A model generated the notes under the pieces. That model was not told the origin of the DNA. It saw only the letters and a list, made by a program, of their open reading frames with translations, and ran no database searches. From contig NC_011901.1 in NCBI RefSeq assembly GCF_000021985.1, forward strand, positions 1,922,001-1,986,000: a stretch of 64,000 bases of DNA, read 5' to 3'. Below are positions 1 to 7,884 of the stretch, in pieces; within the stretch, counting starts at the first letter, position 1; every line of letters begins with the position of its first letter. The position numbers and the translations under genes are program-made. Origin of the DNA: Thioalkalivibrio sulfidiphilus HL-EbGr7. GTDB lineage: Bacteria; Pseudomonadota; Gammaproteobacteria; Ectothiorhodospirales; Ectothiorhodospiraceae.

Positions 1-1
1 C

Positions 2-856
2 GGCGAGGCTCAGGACGAGCAGTTGGCGATCCTCGACACCATAGCCACCCACGTGCCCGGTGGCGAGGTCAGCTTCGACCTCACCCACGGCTTCCGTCAC
101 ATGGGGATGCTGGGCTTTCTGTCCGCCTTCATGCTCGAGCGCATCGGCCACCTGCGGGTGCGCGGGCTCTGGTATGGCGCCCTGGACATGAGCCGGGACA
201 ACATCACGCCGGTAGTGCGTCTGGACGGGCTCTCCGCCGTGCGCCACTGGATCGAGGCCCTCTCGCATTTCGAGGCCACTGGCGACTACGGCGTGTTCGC
301 ATCGCTGCTGGTGGCCGATGGCGTGGCCGAGGACAAGGCCCGCTGCCTGGAAGAGGCGGCCTTCCACGAACGCACCTTCAATCTCCTGGATGCCGTGCGC
401 AAGCTGCGCACCTTCCTGCCGGTACTCGATACGCCATTGGGCGGCGCCTCGGGACTTTTCCAGGCGGTGCTCCTCAGGCACCTGGAATGGAGTCGGGAAA
501 GCAGCCTGGATGCTTACCAGAAACGCCTCTCCAGGGCCTACCTGCACATGGGCGATTTCGTACGCGCCGTGATCTTCGGCTGGGAGGCGGTCATCACCCG
601 GCATTGCCTGGCCACGGGCAGGGATCCACGAGATTTCGCTTTGGGCCGCAAGGCCGCCGCCGAGGATCTGGACGCGGATGTCAGAAATGGAATACGCGAT
701 AGGGACTTCGTGCAGGCCTACTGGACCATCAAGAACCTGCGCAACTCGCTGGCCCACGGAAACCCGCCCAAGGACAAGGATCTGCTCAGGGTGCTGAAGT
801 CCGAACAGGACACCCGCAGGTTCATCACCGAGTCCCTCCAACGTCTGTTGGATTGA
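2..856 (+). CDS. CRISPR-associated Csx1/TM1812-type CARF-HEPN protein, 5' partial
   Basis: The reading frame is open to the left edge, so the true start is outside the window; a TTG at 23 is only an internal candidate. The visible protein has the motif DLTHGFRH, matching the DxTHG signature of CRISPR-associated Csx1/TM1812 (CARF) proteins. Near the C-terminus RNSLAHG fits the RX4-6H catalytic motif of HEPN ribonucleases. Such proteins are known as accessory RNases of type III CRISPR systems, activated by cyclic oligoadenylates. No cas gene or repeat array is visible to the right, so any CRISPR locus must lie to the left. Confidence 0.8.
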   Translation, partial: GEAQDEQLAILDTIATHVPGGEVSFDLTHGFRHMGMLGFLSAFMLERIGHLRVRGLWYGALDMSRDNITPVVRLDGLSAVRHWIEALSHFEATGDYGVFASLLVADGVAEDKARCLEEAAFHERTFNLLDAVRKLRTFLPVLDTPLGGASGLFQAVLLRHLEWSRESSLDAYQKRLSRAYLHMGDFVRAVIFGWEAVITRHCLATGRDPRDFALGRKAAAEDLDADVRNGIRDRDFVQAYWTIKNLRNSLAHGNPPKDKDLLRVLKSEQDTRRFITESLQRLLD

Positions 857-1425
857 AGCCACAGGCGGAAGGACTGCCCCCCTCCCCCCGACAGGCGCGG
901 CCACCCCGCCGCGGCCTGTCATCCAGGCGGGTGATGTGTTGATGTCACCCAGCCTATTCGCAGCCAACCGTTCAGCGAGAAAATTCACCCGCTCATGACC
1001 GCAACAGTAGCTCCATGAATCCCCACCCTGTTTAATCACGCCGCCGGATCGGTCGCCCAGTGCTGAGGGGACCCAATCGCGATGCGTAGATCAATGCCTG
1101 CAAGTACAGGCTGGAGAGCGATGCGTTTGGCGGCAGGTGATGGGCACTGAAACACAGGATGTGAATAAGCGAATTTGATCACCTGATAAGCCGGGTGGGT
1201 GGATTCGCTTCATGGTCAGTGGCCGTAGGAACAAGAATCAGGTGTACCTGACTTGATCACCCAGCCCTGGTTTCGATCTGGCAATCAATCCAAGTGTTGC
1301 GCTGAGAGTTGCATGATCATCCTGCCTGATCTGCAAGCGGCCCTGTGCGTTCAGATCAACAAGAAAGTTCAATTTGCGACGTCTCAACAACGCATTTCGA
1401 ATCATTACAGGGAGATACATCAAGA
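857..1425. other. Intergenic region without a recognisable gene
   Basis: No convincing coding region is seen in these 569 bases. The DNA is less GC-rich than its surroundings. It has only short dyads, such as GGGTGA/TCACCC near 930-951 and AAGCGAAT/ATTCGCTT near 1167-1211. I found no CRISPR repeats. It probably contains the promoter of the lipoprotein gene that follows, but I could not assign -35/-10 boxes. Confidence 0.5.
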
Positions 1426-2727
1426 ATGATGAAGTTCAGATCCATGTTCGTGGCCTCGGCTGTGCTCGCATTGGCTGGCTGTGTGGGCGGCGTCGAGAAT
1501 GTCCGCCCTGCCGCACAGCAGAACGTTGTCGACATGACCCGCACGGTATCCAGTGAGGAGGTGGGCCTTCAGCCTGCTGAAACCGTCTGGGTGCCTGGGC
1601 AGTATCGACCCGATGGTGAGGCGGCCCTTTACATCAAGGGGCGTCGGTTCATCGTCGAGGGTGGCTACGGTAATGTTCAGGGCTTCCTGAAGAATGACGA
1701 AGGGTATCTGGTTGCAGTGCGCCAGCCGCACGTGGATCTGACTGACTCTCGTCGCGGCGTGTTCACTGTCTTCTACCAGGTGGATGGCGAGGGTCAGGTT
1801 CTGCGTAATGTGGGTGTCATCCAGAGCGGTGGTGTCGTGTTGACTGGCCCTACCGGTATCTTCGTTGAGGTGTCGCAGCGCAGCAACTATCGCGTGCCCC
1901 TGAACAGTTACCCGGGGTACTCTCGGGATGGTAACCTGGTCTCTGGGCCTGAGAACGTGCGCGTAGCGCGTCCTTCAGGGGATGGCGGATGGTACGTAAT
2001 CACGCCATTCAAGGAAGACGCCTTCACCGGGACCAGTCTTGAGCGTCAAAAGCGCTATGCCGATGGTCGGATCGAAGTCAAGAATAAAGAGCTGCTGATG
2101 GATACTCGTGAGCTGAATACGTTTCCAGTATCCAGCGCTATTTTCATTGACCGAGAGCCGTTGACAGACTCTGCCCTGGCAGGTGCTTTCCTCTGGTTGC
2201 ATCGTGAGCATAATATTTACTCAAGGGATGGCGCTGCGTACCGAGTTCGAGCTGTTGTGGGTGATAAAGCCGACGGCGTTATCTACTACAACGTGAGCAA
2301 CCTGGGCACTCGTCTGAACATGAGTAGCGACGGTGCGCTCGGTAGGGCTAACCGCATTACGGTGACTGAAGGTGCTAATGGTCCTCTGATTGGGACTCAG
2401 CGTAGCGGTCGAGGCTTTGCCGCAAGTCAGGGTTGGTACCTGATGGACTTGAGTAACATGGATTTTCTGCGCAATAGCCCAGAGATCTTCAGCCTGATGG
2501 GCGCAGGACTGAATACGCTTCGCACCTTTGTGGGTCAGAATACGGCACAGGTGTCTGGTGATTCCAGGAATGATGTGTATGCGGTCATTACGCCAAAGAC
2601 CAATGTCTATATCTTGGCCAATCGACTGGCTGTTGAGAGTCAAGGGCACAAGACCTATGCCCAGGATATCGGTTCAGTCAACACCCAAGAAATCCAGGGC
2701 TTCATTCGCACATACGGGCTCAATTGA
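1426..2727 (+). CDS. Predicted outer-membrane or periplasmic lipoprotein of unknown function
   Basis: The start is the ATG at 1426 (or the next ATG at 1429), preceded by AGGGAG. The frame is open further upstream but without signal features. The N-terminus is a lipoprotein signal, with a basic start, a hydrophobic stretch and the lipobox LALAGC, so the mature protein begins with a lipidated cysteine at about residue 19. The remaining roughly 410 residues are polar and beta-rich, with WYVITPF and WYLMDLSN-like segments, and I recognise no family. Base composition is lower in GC than the neighbours, which hints at foreign origin. A strong terminator follows directly, so it is probably monocistronic. 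Confidence 0.75.
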   Translation: MMKFRSMFVASAVLALAGCVGGVENVRPAAQQNVVDMTRTVSSEEVGLQPAETVWVPGQYRPDGEAALYIKGRRFIVEGGYGNVQGFLKNDEGYLVAVRQPHVDLTDSRRGVFTVFYQVDGEGQVLRNVGVIQSGGVVLTGPTGIFVEVSQRSNYRVPLNSYPGYSRDGNLVSGPENVRVARPSGDGGWYVITPFKEDAFTGTSLERQKRYADGRIEVKNKELLMDTRELNTFPVSSAIFIDREPLTDSALAGAFLWLHREHNIYSRDGAAYRVRAVVGDKADGVIYYNVSNLGTRLNMSSDGALGRANRITVTEGANGPLIGTQRSGRGFAASQGWYLMDLSNMDFLRNSPEIFSLMGAGLNTLRTFVGQNTAQVSGDSRNDVYAVITPKTNVYILANRLAVESQGHKTYAQDIGSVNTQEIQGFIRTYGLN

Positions 2728-2742
2728 AACTCTCTGAAGTCA

Positions 2743-2768
2743 CACCCCTCCGCTTCGGCGGAGGGGTG
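2743..2768 (+). terminator. Rho-independent terminator-like hairpin
   Basis: A perfect 11-bp stem (CACCCCTCCGC with its complement) closes on a TTCG tetraloop, 15 bases after the lipoprotein stop codon. The bases after it are CTTATATACT, only modestly T-rich. Confidence 0.75.
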
Positions 2769-2887
2769 CTTATATACTCGACCGCAGCCCATCTGCGTGA
2801 AGTGGCCGCCGGGAACCGAGCCTCAGATTGAAAGGCATTTCCATCTATCCACTGATTGGTATTCTCGACGCCCTCGCTACGAACGGT

Positions 2888-2902
2888 GGTGAGATATGCG
2901 GG
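2888..2902. repeat. Solo copy of a mobile-element terminal repeat
   Basis: GGTGAGATATGCGGG here is identical to the inner part of the right-hand terminal repeat of the 262-bp element at 17481-17742. As there, it sits against the stop codon of a minus-strand gene. No partner end was found nearby, so it looks like a single-ended remnant. Confidence 0.45.
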
Positions 2903-3145
2903 CTAGCCCTCCATGTTGGCCACCACCTCGATCCACTCCGGGTTGCCGGCCACCTCCTCGAAGTCGATGCCATGGGCGACGCACCGCCTGATGATGACGT
3001 GCGGATCGTCTATGGTCGTGTTGACCTTGCTCAGATAGATGGTGCACATCAACAGCGCCTCAGGGCTGATACCCGCACGCCTCCTGAGCAGGCGATTCTG
3101 ATGTTCGACGATGCGCTCCCTGGTCAACTGAATCACATTGCTCAT
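2903..3145 (-). CDS. Small hypothetical protein (80 aa)
   Basis: The start is the ATG at 3145 (MSNVIQLTRERIV), preceded on the minus strand by GGGAGGGAGA, a strong ribosome binding site; the frame runs 16 codons further upstream without one. The protein is soluble, mixed acidic and basic, with no signal peptide or membrane segment. I recognise no domain. It is convergent with the lipoprotein gene and divergent from the membrane-protein cluster at 3336. Confidence 0.55.
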   Translation of the reverse strand: MSNVIQLTRERIVEHQNRLLRRRAGISPEALLMCTIYLSKVNTTIDDPHVIIRRCVAHGIDFEEVAGNPEWIEVVANMEG

Positions 3146-3335
3146 CCTGTCTCCCTCCCCATATCGGTTGTTCGTCTCGTGGACAGGCGGCAATCATCTC
3201 TTAGCTCCATACGCCATACCGACATGGCAAGCTTGCGATCCAGGCCTTGAATCCCCGAATTTGTCAGTATTTCAGCATCGATCCTGGCACAGGGTGCCGA
3301 GAACATACCGAATACCGATCCGGGAGGGATAACAC

Positions 3336-4226
3336 ATGTTGCCGAGAACCTTTATCGAATGGCTGCTCTGGTTGACCATCACTGGCCTGTTTTTTATCGC
3401 CTCGATGCTGGCCCACGACAGTCTGTTTCCCGCTTGGACAGAGGCTTTGCGTGAGGCCGGATTCACCAGGCTGAACGTGGCCCTCCTGGTCATGATCGTC
3501 TCCTGGGTCTACTTCATGATCCGCTGGCGCGACGAACGTCCCAGGCTGCCCAGCAAGGAAGAGCCCGGTGTGCAGAAGCCGGCTGAGGACAAGCCGGCAC
3601 CCGGCAATCATGGAACGGGGGAAGATCAACCTCTCGACACCTTGTCCGGGATGGCCATGGGTGCCGGGGCTGGCATGCTGACGGCCTATGCCCTGAGCCG
3701 CAGTGACGATCACCGAATCAATACGGGGAGTCGCGACGACGGTCTTTGGGAACATCGTGGCCATGATATTTCCAGTCCCTCCATCAATCCTGCCACCGGC
3801 CTGCCCATGATGGCAGGTGGCATGATCGATGTGATGGGAAATGTATACGGGACCTCTTCCTCGAGCGACTCGACCGTAGGTACGTGGCCCGGTATCAATC
3901 CCGCCAACGGCCTGCCCATGATGGATGGGGGCATGATTGATGTGATGGGAAATCCCTACGGAACCGATCTCAGTCATATGGCAATCGGTACCGGATCAGA
4001 CTCCATGGGCTGTCACACAGGTCTGGATGACCTGGGCAGACTGGATTGCTTCGGCGGTGGACTGGACAGCGGTATCCATTCAATGAGCGATTGGGACAGT
4101 TCCAGTTCCTGGGACAGTTCCAGCAGCTGGGACAGCTCAAGTTCATGGGACAGTTCAAGCAGCTGGGACAGCTCAAGTTCATGGGACAGTTCAAGCAGCT
4201 GGGACAGCTCAAGCTCCTGGGACTGA
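3336..4226 (+). CDS. Two-helix membrane protein with NPATGLPMM repeats and an (SSSSWD)7 tail
   Basis: Residues about 5-25 and 46-64 are hydrophobic and likely cross the membrane. A polar linker with lysine, glutamate and proline follows. A short glycine/alanine-rich segment (MAMGAGAGMLTAYALS) comes near residue 107. Then two copies of a 25-residue unit with the pattern INPAxGLPMMxGGMIDVMGN begin near residues 148 and 188. The protein ends in seven perfect SSSSWD units. Its function is unknown. It begins a run of three co-directional genes ending at 4930. The start ATG at 3336 follows GGGAGGGATAAC. Confidence 0.7.
   Translation: MLPRTFIEWLLWLTITGLFFIASMLAHDSLFPAWTEALREAGFTRLNVALLVMIVSWVYFMIRWRDERPRLPSKEEPGVQKPAEDKPAPGNHGTGEDQPLDTLSGMAMGAGAGMLTAYALSRSDDHRINTGSRDDGLWEHRGHDISSPSINPATGLPMMAGGMIDVMGNVYGTSSSSDSTVGTWPGINPANGLPMMDGGMIDVMGNPYGTDLSHMAIGTGSDSMGCHTGLDDLGRLDCFGGGLDSGIHSMSDWDSSSSWDSSSSWDSSSSWDSSSSWDSSSSWDSSSSWDSSSSWD
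4098..4223 (+). repeat. Seven in-frame 18-bp tandem repeats encoding SSSSWD
   Basis: Each unit ends in TGGGAC. Units 3-4 and 5-6 form two identical 36-bp blocks (4134-4169 and 4170-4205), which suggests recent duplication by slippage or recombination. The stop codon follows the last unit. Confidence 0.95.
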
Positions 4227-4313
4227 AACCGGCCGGCCCGCAAGCTTGCGAACCCGAAAATCGCCAGTTCGATCCATAAACTGGTCACCATAACAACACA
4301 GGGGGAAATCACC

Positions 4314-4580
4314 ATGCTGAAACTGTTTCTGGAATACCTGCTGCCGGTGGTACATGAGGAAGAGAAGCTGCGCTTCTCCATGGAGCGTTTCACCGGCTAC
4401 AGCAACCGCTACTCGGTGCGCAACATGGTCGTTGGCGTCGTACTGGTGTTCGGTTCCACGCTCCTGGGCGGCTACGGCGAGAGCCTGCTCTCCACGCTCC
4501 TGTTCGTCTTCGGATGCGGTTTCGGTACGCTGGCGGGTCTGTTCATGGGAGCCGCCATGGACTTTCACCGCAGAGGCTGA
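4314..4580 (+). CDS. Small inner-membrane protein (88 aa), hypothetical
   Basis: The ATG at 4314 is preceded by CAGGGGGAAAT. The first 35 residues are amphipathic and charged (LPVVHEEEKLRFSMERF). Two hydrophobic helices follow at about residues 36-54 and 57-82, the second glycine-rich (FGCGFGTLAGLFMGAAM). No family is recognised. It lies 87 bases after the SSSSWD protein gene and 56 before the next gene, which suggests a shared transcript and perhaps a membrane partner. Confidence 0.65.
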   Translation: MLKLFLEYLLPVVHEEEKLRFSMERFTGYSNRYSVRNMVVGVVLVFGSTLLGGYGESLLSTLLFVFGCGFGTLAGLFMGAAMDFHRRG

Positions 4581-4636
4581 ACCAGCCTCCAGCGGCCGGG
4601 CGAGACGGCATGACCACCATCATCACGGAGGCCTCT

Positions 4637-4930
4637 ATGGGAAAAGTCATCGACTTTGAGACCCGCATCAAGAAACGGAATACGCACAAGCCCAGGGAAC
4701 GGGCATGGGCTCAAGACCTTCATAAGGCCCTGCGACTGCCACGCGAGCACCCGCTTCACCGGGCCGCTGTCGCTCTGCTCAGTGGGCGGCTCGAAGATGC
4801 CTGGCTCATCCTCCAGGAACCTCGCGTGAACCCGGCTGTGACTGGAGATCAGCACCAGCAACACCAGGACCCGAGTCTGCTTGCCTGGGACACGGACAAG
4901 ATGATCGAATCATGGTTCGTGAGACAGTGA
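4637..4930 (+). CDS. Small soluble hypothetical protein (97 aa)
   Basis: The start is chosen at the ATG at 4637 (MGKVIDFETRIKKR), preceded by CACGGAGG; the frame is open further upstream inside the previous gene. The N-terminus MGKVIDF followed by basic residues resembles many short conserved gammaproteobacterial proteins. The middle (RAAVALLSGRLEDAWLIL) looks helical. No domain was recognised. It is the last gene of the three-gene run that starts at 3336. Confidence 0.6.
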   Translation: MGKVIDFETRIKKRNTHKPRERAWAQDLHKALRLPREHPLHRAAVALLSGRLEDAWLILQEPRVNPAVTGDQHQQHQDPSLLAWDTDKMIESWFVRQ

Positions 4931-5510
4931 ATGCCAGCGGTGAGGGACCCCCAATCCCGGAGCCACAGTTCTCTATCCCGCCGTGTCACTTCCCGCCTTC
5001 AAGGGTATGCTTGTGCTGAGTGTGCGGCTCAGACCGGCAGACCTGGCCCAATGATCTTGTCGCTAAAGGCTATTTTGGGAGTTTTCGATTCTAAATTGCA
5101 CACATTATTCTATAACTGATCGATATAGTTATTATATTAAATAACTATTAATCACTAGGTCGGCGGTTGATCCGCGCCATCCCTAACGCGGTCTCTCCGG
5201 GCGCGCTGCGCGTCCAAATCTGCTCCCGGCAGATTTGTCGAGCCCGCCCCGGGGAGTTGGATAAAACAAGGACTTACGGAACCCACCGCCAGGCGGATTT
5301 TTCATTGGGTCACAGAATAGCCACAGCCGAGGGTAAGGTGTACGCCCGCAAGCCTCCAACAGGCCAGCTACACTCTCGAACAGGCCGGCTTCGCCCCGTT
5401 AAGTGGCACCATTCCCCGATGGCCGGTCATGAAATCATTGCTTCTCAACTTGCCCCATCCCCATAATTGTCTGGACGTTTTCGGTCAGTGAACTAATCGA
5501 GGCTCGTGAC
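4931..5510. other. Intergenic stretch with an AT-rich palindrome and a hairpin
   Basis: No gene is supported; one 99-codon frame at 5167-5466 has no protein-like features. Positions 5090-5160 are markedly AT-rich. An inverted repeat TAGTTATT/AATAACTA lies at 5126-5147 and a hairpin CAAATCTGC/GCAGATTTG at 5215-5237. The composition break just before a toxin-antitoxin pair suggests a junction of foreign DNA. Confidence 0.5.
5126..5147. repeat. AT-rich inverted repeat
   Basis: Two perfect 8-base arms (TAGTTATT and AATAACTA) flank six bases. It may be an operator or an element end; nothing more can be said. Confidence 0.5.
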
Positions 5511-5750
5511 ATGTCAGCTATTCGCGTCAATGCCCTTTGGGATCCGGATGCAAAGGTGTGGACCGCAGAAAGTGATGACGTGCCCGGTCTCGTGACCGAA
5601 GCAGACACTGTTGAAGCCCTGACTGAGAAGTTGCGTATCCTCATCCCTGAACTGTTAGAAGCTAATGGGATTACCCCGCAAACTGACGACGATGAATTGC
5701 CGTTTGACGTGATCGCGCACCGTCACGACAGTGTTCGATTGGCGTCGTGA
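5511..5750 (+). CDS. HicB-like antitoxin of the DUF1902 type
   Basis: This 79-residue protein opens with IRVNALWDPDAKVWTAESDD and VPGLVTEADT, the pattern of HicB-like/DUF1902 antitoxin folds (a beta strand, a degenerate active-site loop and EADTVEAL). It ends with a short tail that probably binds DNA or the toxin. The ATG at 5511 follows GAGGCTCGTGAC. The hicA-like toxin gene begins directly after its stop with no spacer, so the two are translated together. Known pairs of this kind regulate their own promoter; the AT-rich DNA upstream could hold the operator. Confidence 0.8.
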   Translation: MSAIRVNALWDPDAKVWTAESDDVPGLVTEADTVEALTEKLRILIPELLEANGITPQTDDDELPFDVIAHRHDSVRLAS

Positions 5751-5948
5751 ATGGGCAGCAGCCTTACGCCCGACCTCAAGCGGATACTGCGTGACGCCGG
5801 ATGTGTGTTTGTCCGGCAGGGGAAAGGGGATCACGAAATTTGGTACAGCCCTAAAACGAATCGTAATTTCCCGGTCGATTCTAAAATTCTATCTCGCAAC
5901 ACTGCCAACGCGGTATTGAAGCAAGCAGGTCTCCCCAAGCAGTTCTAA
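5751..5948 (+). CDS. hicA: HicA-type mRNA interferase toxin
   Basis: The 65-residue protein has the HicA/YcfA layout: an N-terminal helix (SLTPDLKRILRDAG), two strands with the catalytic histidine in GKGDHEIWY, and the C-terminal helix ANAVLKQAGL. HicA toxins have a double-stranded RNA-binding fold and cleave mRNA. The length is normal for the family and nothing is truncated. The order here is antitoxin first, toxin second, the reverse of classic hicAB but common when the antitoxin is of the DUF1902 type. Confidence 0.85.
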   Translation: MGSSLTPDLKRILRDAGCVFVRQGKGDHEIWYSPKTNRNFPVDSKILSRNTANAVLKQAGLPKQF

Positions 5949-6056
5949 GTGGTTCGTGCTCTTACCTTTCGCACAGGCAGAAGAAGCCCGGCGCTTGACC
6001 GGGTAACCGCGAGGATGACCCTTAAATAACGCTTTCGGAGAATTGTTTGTCTCCGA

Positions 6057-6299
6057 TCCCTTTTCGTTCTCATCACCGTGCCGGCCAATCCCCTGGTGGC
6101 CGACATCCATGCCAAGGGGCGGATGCCGGCCATGGCGCTGGCTTCCCGATGCCCGGCCTGGCTGCAAGCCGGCCCCGAGGATGCCCGGGCCATGCTGCTG
6201 CCCTTCCCCGCGGATCAGATGGATGCCTATCCGGTGAGCACACGGGTCAATTCGCCCAGGAACGATCGGCCTGATCTGGTCGAACCGATCGGCCCCTGA
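6057..6299 (+). pseudogene. Remnant of a SOS response-associated peptidase (SRAP/YedK family)
   Basis: Only the C-terminal third of an SRAP protein is left. The frame reads ANPLVADIHAKGRMP, then PEDARAMLLPFPADQMDAYP, then VSTRVNSPRNDRPDLVEPI, which matches the family's last blocks, including the IHxRMP histidine. The N-terminal part with the catalytic Cys2, which crosslinks abasic sites, is absent and a stop lies upstream in frame at 6027. The break falls just after the toxin-antitoxin pair, so I infer that insertion or deletion there destroyed the gene. Confidence 0.8.
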
Positions 6300-6408
6300 G
6301 CAGGCGGCCTCTGCGCGTCGCCTCATCGGGTCTTTGCGCATCGACTATATTCATGAGGTAAATCCTGCCGCGCAGTTTGCCACTGCCAACCAGGAGGCAC
6401 GGAGCCCC

Positions 6409-6711
6409 ATGAACGTCTTGCCATCCCACCGCCCCTTGAGGCTGGCTTCCCTGCTGATCTGCCTGTCACTGACGTCCCTGCAGGTGGGTGCTCAGGATTT
6501 CGATCCCGGCCGGGCCTTGTACGAAAACCACTGTCAGCAATGCCATGCCGGCTGGGTGCACACCCGGGAGGGTCGCAAGGTCACCCGGCTCGATGACCTG
6601 CACGCCCGCGTGGGGGCCTGGAGCGTGCATGCCGGGTTGCACTGGACCAGCGAGGAGATCGACGCAGTCACTCGGTATGTGAACCGGCGTTTCTACCAGC
6701 TTACGGAATAA
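6409..6711 (+). CDS. Small secreted c-type cytochrome (100 aa)
   Basis: The start is the ATG at 6409, preceded by CAGGAGGCACGGAG; the frame extends upstream without a signal sequence. A signal peptide (RLASLLICLSLTSLQVGAQ) sends it to the periplasm. The mature part has one haem-binding motif, CQQCH, in ALYENHCQQCHAG and a C-terminal helix ending RYVNRRFYQLTE. No clear distal methionine is visible after the haem site, so the sixth ligand is uncertain and may be a histidine. Its electron partner is unknown. Confidence 0.75.
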   Translation: MNVLPSHRPLRLASLLICLSLTSLQVGAQDFDPGRALYENHCQQCHAGWVHTREGRKVTRLDDLHARVGAWSVHAGLHWTSEEIDAVTRYVNRRFYQLTE

Positions 6712-6761
6712 GACCCACCGGGCCGCTCGGACAGGATCACCCGTGCGGCATTGGCAGCAGG

Positions 6762-7184
6762 ATGCAGTCTTCGACGCCAGCGACCCGATTCACGGACCGC
6801 ACCTTTGAGCGGGGCCCGGGCGTCCGGGAGGTGTGTGTGAAAAAACGAGAGGGTGCACGCAGGCCTGTCGACATTCACGCCATGATCGAACCGCTCACCG
6901 ACCGGTTCTCCGATCCTGTGCAAGGCCGGATCAGGGATATCAGCCTGAGCGGTGTGTACGTGGAGATGCCGACCGAGGCCGTGGCGAAGTACACCAGGCT
7001 GCGGCTCAGCGTCGGTACCGGGGAGGGCAACACCGGCCCGACACGCAACTGGCAATGCTACGTAGTCCGAACCACGGATGACGGCGTCGGCTGCATGTTC
7101 GATGATTCCGATCCCGGCAACATCGACGGCCTGCTGGAGATCCTGCGCGACCTGTCCGTGCGCAGGTCCCGGGGCCCTGGCTAA
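6762..7184 (+). CDS. PilZ domain protein
   Basis: The C-terminal 110 residues have the PilZ pattern: an arginine-rich motif (KKREGARRPVDI), then DISLSGVYVEM matching the D/NxSxxG motif, followed by beta strands up to GVGCMFDD. PilZ domains bind cyclic di-GMP. The first ~25 residues are not conserved-looking, and a GTG at 6837 (VKKREGARR) is a plausible alternative start. The target is unknown. The gene stands alone between the cytochrome and a hypothetical gene. Confidence 0.8.
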   Translation: MQSSTPATRFTDRTFERGPGVREVCVKKREGARRPVDIHAMIEPLTDRFSDPVQGRIRDISLSGVYVEMPTEAVAKYTRLRLSVGTGEGNTGPTRNWQCYVVRTTDDGVGCMFDDSDPGNIDGLLEILRDLSVRRSRGPG

Positions 7185-7469
7185 GCGCGCAATGGCACGG
7201 GGCACGCTCTGACCCTGACCTCATGGCCATCGATACAGACCCCAATAATGGAAAGCGACACGCCCTGTGCATGCAGGCAGCGCCTGCTGAACCGTGCTTC
7301 GATGTCATGTCATCCCTGGCAGACAGATTGGCACTGGCAGGTAATTCCTGACACCATCCGCGTAGCATGCACGTCAACCGGATGATCCCGCCGTCGCGGC
7401 TCCGGGGAAGACTGCGGATGACTGATTCCCAAAGATCACCTGAAACGCTTACAGGAGCGTATTCCCGCC

Positions 7470-7790
7470 ATGTCCAAGCCATCTGGGCAATCCGAGATGC
7501 AGCTTTCTGAACTGCGGGCAGACGTGCTCGATACGCCCGGTGGCGATTCGGTGCGGCTACGCTTCGAGGGGCCGTTCGAGGGGCAGCCGGTGCGCTGGGA
7601 TGCGTGCGTCATGGCCCTGGGCCGCAGTGCGACCGGCGGAAATTTCATCGAAGTGGGAGAAGAAGGTCAGGATGGAATCCGCTTGCGAGTCGGTCTCGCT
7701 GTGGATTGCATCGACGAACCCAGCCTGCGCAACGCCATCATCATGATCCGGCAGTACAAGCGCCTGCGGCGCGGGCGCCACGAGTGGTGA
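7470..7790 (+). CDS. Hypothetical protein (106 aa)
   Basis: The ATG at 7470 follows ACAGGAGCG. The protein is soluble and rich in beta strand (VRLRFEGPFEGQPVRWDACVM), ending with a basic helix MIRQYKRLRRGRHEW. Its size and a repeated V-D-C-I-D-E-P stretch resemble small PilZ-like or response proteins, but no signature supports a family. It lies 94 bases before mtgA on the same strand. Confidence 0.55.
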   Translation: MSKPSGQSEMQLSELRADVLDTPGGDSVRLRFEGPFEGQPVRWDACVMALGRSATGGNFIEVGEEGQDGIRLRVGLAVDCIDEPSLRNAIIMIRQYKRLRRGRHEW

Positions 7791-7884
7791 TCTCATGGCT
7801 GGCGTGGTACAGACGCTGGCAATTGCTCAACGCCACGGATGAATCAGGCATCAAGGCAGACTTGTAGCAACACGGACATACTCC

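Noticed and set aside
860-1340. CRISPR repeats next to the Csx1-like gene
   Set aside because: I looked for regularly spaced repeats and saw only short unrelated dyads.
4098-4223. Regular 18-bp repeats as a possible CRISPR array
   Set aside because: The units are directly joined without spacers and are in frame inside a protein-coding gene.
5167-5466. A 99-codon plus-strand frame before the toxin-antitoxin pair
   Set aside because: No ribosome binding site, no conserved-looking segment, and it crosses a hairpin and a composition change.
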